Assembly: GCA_019247755.1 (NCBI GenBank)
Contig: JAFBAM010000105.1
Span: forward strand, 1-8,615
DNA: 8,615 nt
Direction: 5' to 3'
DNA from: Sphingomonas sp.
GTDB lineage: Bacteria; Pseudomonadota; Alphaproteobacteria; Sphingomonadales; Sphingomonadaceae
The position numbers and the translations under genes are program-made. Numbering within the stretch: the first letter of the stretch is position 1; each line of letters opens with the position of its first letter. The notes beneath the pieces are model-generated. The model had not been told where the DNA came from. It saw only the letters and a program-made list of their open reading frames with translations, and did not search any database. This document shows positions 6,020 through 8,615 of the stretch, piece after piece.

Positions 6020-7984
6020 ATGTCCAGCATGTGGCGTGTTGCACTGACGATCCCGCTGCTGCTGATCACCGTGCCTTCGAGCTCGGCCCAATATGCTGCG
6101 CCCACCAATGTCCCCGCGCAGGCGACTTACTCAACGAGTGTTGCTTCGTCGCTGGAGCAGTGGCGAACGCTTCGGCAGAGCAGCGGCTACCGTTTCGCGG
6201 ATTATGCGCCCTTCCTGATCGCCAATCCCGACTGGCCCGACGAGGCCCGAATGCGCGCCTGGGCCGAAAAGGCCATGCAGCCTGGCGAAGCGCCGGCAAC
6301 GGTCCTCGCCTTCTATGCGGCCGACAAGCCGAAGTCCGGGAACGGCTGGGCCCGCCTGGCCGATTCTTATGCGGCGACCGGTCAGCCAACCCAGGCGCTC
6401 GAAGCGGCGCGACAGGCCTGGCGCTCGGCCGACCTCAGTACCGCGGACGAGCAGGCAATCTGGGCGCGTTACGGGAACAGCTTCACCCGCTCTGATAATG
6501 ACAATCGCCTCGATTCACTTCTCTTTGCCAAGAAGCCGGACGACGCTGCGCGTTTCCTGACCTCCGGCAGCCCTGAGCGGCAGGCTGCTTTCGCAGCGCG
6601 AATTGCGATGCAGCAGAATGCGGCCGACGCCGACAGCCGCTATGCCGCGGTCATCGGGTCGGTCACAGGTGACGCCGGCCTGATGATGGATCGCGCTCGC
6701 TGGCTTCGGGCCAACAATTATGGCTCGGCAGCGCAAGACCTCGCCGCGCGCGATCACAACTTCATTTACAAGCCCGCCGATCCCGAGCGCTTCTTCGAAA
6801 TGCTCACCTTGCTTGCCGGTGACGCGATGCAGGATCGCAACTGGCAGGCCGCCTACAATATTGCGCGGCAGGCCGATGACGTCCTTCCGTCTGGAACGAG
6901 CGTTGCCGATCAGCCGATTGGCATCCGCGACGACTATACGACCTTGGCATGGCTCGCAGGGACCGTCGCCCTAGACCGGATGAATCGCCCCGTGAGCGCC
7001 CTTGCGATGTTCGACCGCTACGCGCGCGGCGGCCGCTCGCTGCAGGTTCAGACCAAGGGATATTATTGGGCAGGCCGCGCGGCCTTGGCCGCTGGCCGCT
7101 TCCAGGACGCGAACGGCTATTTCCAGCAGGCGGCAGCCTATCCGGAGCTATTCTACGGTCAGTTGGCGCTGGAGCGGTTGGGGCGTGCGGTTCCCGCTCC
7201 GCCCGCCGCTCTGCCGCAATATGTGACCACGCAGCTGCAACGTACGGCGTTCAACAGCCGCCGCGTCGTGCAGGCAATCCGCCTCCTCGGGCAGCAGGGC
7301 CGGTCGACGGAGCAAGCGCTGTTCGTCAAGGCACTCGCCGAGTCGCTCGACAATGACGCCGACCGGAACCTGGCGATCGAGTTCGGTCAGCAAATCGGTC
7401 GACAGGATGTCGCCGTCTGGACGTCGCGCATGGCCCGCGTGAAGGGCTCGATGTTCTACGTCCGCCAAGCCTACCCGACGTTGAACGCGTCGGTGTCTGG
7501 CGAGCTTTGGTCGCTCGCACACGGCATCAGCCGCCAGGAGAGCTCGTTTGATCCCTATGCGGTCAGCCACGCCGGTGCTCGGGGAATGATGCAGCTCATG
7601 ACAGGCACGGCGCGCGAGCAGGCAGGCAAGATCGGAGTGGGCTACGACGGTTATCGGCTGATCAGCGACCCAGCCTACAACGTCATGATCGGCTCGTCTT
7701 ACTTCCAACGGATGCTCAATATCTGGGGCGGCAACGTGCCGCTGGCGGTCGCAAGCTACAATGCGGGCTCGGGCAATGTCGGGAAGTGGATTCGGCAATA
7801 CGGGGACCCCCGAAGCCAGGTCGACATGCTGAAGTGGATCGAGGCGATCCCCTATACCGAGACCCGTGCCTATGTGCAGCGCGTGATCGAGAACAGCGTC
7901 GTCTACGACTCGCTCCGCTCAACCCAGCCCCAGCAGTCAGCGATCCACGTTTCGCGCTATCTTGGGAAGGATCGCCCCGCCTGA
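6020..7984 (+). CDS. Soluble lytic murein transglycosylase (Slt70-like, family 1A)
   Basis: Periplasmic enzyme that cleaves the MurNAc-GlcNAc bond of peptidoglycan, forming 1,6-anhydro-MurNAc ends. It has 654 residues from the ATG at 6020. The N-terminus is a Sec signal peptide with probable cleavage at SSSA-QY, near residue 23. Residues about 40-480 are mostly alanine-rich helices, as expected for the Slt70 U-shaped superhelix and linker. The catalytic domain is at about 490-640: E507 in SRQESSFDPYAVS is the catalytic acid, followed by HAGARGMMQLM, then AVASYNAG (576-583) and the family-1 motif IPYTETRAYVQRV starting near 610. Upstream in-frame codons back to 5777 run antisense to dapA and would put the signal peptide internally, so that longer start is rejected. 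The gene is divergent from dapA and followed after 12 bases by greB. Confidence 0.95.
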   Translation: MSSMWRVALTIPLLLITVPSSSAQYAAPTNVPAQATYSTSVASSLEQWRTLRQSSGYRFADYAPFLIANPDWPDEARMRAWAEKAMQPGEAPATVLAFYAADKPKSGNGWARLADSYAATGQPTQALEAARQAWRSADLSTADEQAIWARYGNSFTRSDNDNRLDSLLFAKKPDDAARFLTSGSPERQAAFAARIAMQQNAADADSRYAAVIGSVTGDAGLMMDRARWLRANNYGSAAQDLAARDHNFIYKPADPERFFEMLTLLAGDAMQDRNWQAAYNIARQADDVLPSGTSVADQPIGIRDDYTTLAWLAGTVALDRMNRPVSALAMFDRYARGGRSLQVQTKGYYWAGRAALAAGRFQDANGYFQQAAAYPELFYGQLALERLGRAVPAPPAALPQYVTTQLQRTAFNSRRVVQAIRLLGQQGRSTEQALFVKALAESLDNDADRNLAIEFGQQIGRQDVAVWTSRMARVKGSMFYVRQAYPTLNASVSGELWSLAHGISRQESSFDPYAVSHAGARGMMQLMTGTAREQAGKIGVGYDGYRLISDPAYNVMIGSSYFQRMLNIWGGNVPLAVASYNAGSGNVGKWIRQYGDPRSQVDMLKWIEAIPYTETRAYVQRVIENSVVYDSLRSTQPQQSAIHVSRYLGKDRPA

Positions 7985-7996
7985 TAGTCAGTTGGG

Positions 7997-8473
7997 GTGG
8001 CCGATCGTTACATCACGCCTGACGGGCTGGCGCGCATCCGCGCGGAATATGACGAATTGCTCGGAACCGAGCGGCCGAAGATCGTCGAAGTCGTGTCCTG
8101 GGCGGCCTCGCTCGGCGATCGGTCGGAAAACGCCGACTATCTCTACGGCAAGAAGCGCCTGCGCGAAATCGACCGGCGGCTCGGGTACCTATCGAAGATT
8201 ATGAAGCAAGCCAAGGTCGTCGACCCATCGAAGCAGCATGCCCGCGACCAGGTTCGGTTCGGCGCCACGGTTGAGCTCGCCGATGAGGACGACAATCGCC
8301 GGACGCTGACGATCGTCGGCGATGATGAAACTGACGCCTCATCTGGCCGGATTGGCTGGAGCGCTCCCCTCGCCCGCGCCCTCATTGGCGCGAAAGTCGG
8401 AGATGAGCGTATCGTCCGCTTGCCGGCCGGCGAAAAATCTTACGAGGTAATGGCGATCTCTTACCCGGACTGA
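7997..8473 (+). CDS. greB: Transcription elongation factor GreB
   Basis: Enters the secondary channel of RNA polymerase and stimulates cleavage of backtracked transcripts so that elongation resumes. It has 158 residues. The N-terminal coiled coil carries the acidic tip D41 and E44 in GDRSENADY. The following YLYGKKRLREIDRRLGYL (48-65) favours GreB over GreA. The C-terminal FKBP-like domain spans about 82-156 (VRFGATVEL, IVGDDETDASSGRIGW, PLARALIGAKVGDE). The GTG start is forced: an in-frame TAG lies at 7985-7987 and no ATG occurs until residue 69. It follows the transglycosylase stop by 12 bases with no clear Shine-Dalgarno, so translation is probably coupled. Its 3' end overlaps the convergent partial gene at the window edge by 13 bases. 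Confidence 0.94.
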   Translation: MADRYITPDGLARIRAEYDELLGTERPKIVEVVSWAASLGDRSENADYLYGKKRLREIDRRLGYLSKIMKQAKVVDPSKQHARDQVRFGATVELADEDDNRRTLTIVGDDETDASSGRIGWSAPLARALIGAKVGDERIVRLPAGEKSYEVMAISYPD

Positions 8474-8615
8474 GCGACGCGCGGCGCTGACACGAGCTGC
8501 GGGGGCTCCGCGGGCATCGCCTTCGACCAGGCCTCGGCAATCGCCTCCAGCGCGGCCACAGCGGCCAGCTGCTCGTCATCGCCGTCAATCGTCCGCCATG
8601 GCGACCAGCGTGTGT
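8461..8615 (-). CDS. C-terminal end of an unrecognised protein, cut by window edge
   Basis: An open frame runs from the right edge to a TAA at 8461-8463, giving 50 residues from TRWSPWRTIDGDDEQL to PRVAQSG. The visible end has a helix-like, alanine-rich acidic stretch (DEQLAAVAALEAIAEAWSKA) followed by a proline-rich tail. Most codons end in G or C, as in the neighbouring genes, which favours real coding over a shadow frame, and no competing gene occupies the stretch. The stop lies inside the last codons of greB, a tail-to-tail overlap of 13 bases. I do not recognise the family from this fragment. Confidence 0.5.
   Translation of the reverse strand, partial: TRWSPWRTIDGDDEQLAAVAALEAIAEAWSKAMPAEPPQLVSAPRVAQSG

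Noticed and set aside
7148..7798. Minus-strand open frame (216 codons) under the transglycosylase catalytic domain
   Set aside because: It is antisense to a conserved catalytic domain and its protein has no recognisable motif.
8382..8588. Minus-strand open frame of 68 codons across the 3' end of greB
   Set aside because: It is arginine-rich shadow coding that overlaps most of the greB tail. The other minus frame ending at 8461 is a better candidate.

Overview
This window looks like ordinary chromosomal core sequence from an alphaproteobacterium, most likely a sphingomonad (Sphingomonadales). The basis is high GC, closely packed housekeeping genes, a CckA-type kinase of the CtrA cell-cycle pathway, and the protein sequences of DapA, SmpB, GreB and the M13 peptidase. 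This placement rests on pattern recognition, not on a search. I see no mobile element, CRISPR array, tRNA, rRNA or phage gene. No stretch longer than about 100 bases lacks a gene.

Layout. Positions 1-5941 hold five genes all read on the minus strand. In transcription order they are dapA (5941-5066), smpB (5060-4578), a DUF2062 membrane protein (4585-4031), an M13-family metallopeptidase lipoprotein (3930-1873) and the sensor kinase cckA (from 1837, cut by the window's left end). dapA, smpB and the DUF2062 gene are tightly coupled, with a 5-base gap and then an 8-base overlap. A 100-base leader separates them from the peptidase-cckA pair. On the plus strand, divergent from dapA across 78 bases, lie a soluble lytic transglycosylase gene (6020-7984) and, 12 bases downstream, greB (7997-8473). 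The right edge holds the last 50 codons of an unrecognised minus-strand gene that converges on greB and overlaps it.

How they fit together. DapA commits aspartate semialdehyde to diaminopimelate and lysine, and so feeds peptidoglycan synthesis. The divergent lytic transglycosylase cleaves peptidoglycan. SmpB (with tmRNA) rescues stalled ribosomes and GreB rescues backtracked RNA polymerase. CckA sits at the top of the CtrA phosphorelay. Envelope growth, gene-expression quality control and cell-cycle control are therefore side by side, but nothing in the sequence proves a joint pathway.

I do not find a novel biological system. The best leads are modest. The leader of the peptidase-cckA pair holds two GANTC (CcrM methylation) sites, one overlapping a possible -35 element. 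CckA appears to carry three PAS-like modules. The M13 peptidase has an altered substrate-binding motif beside an intact zinc site. An unidentified gene runs off the right edge.
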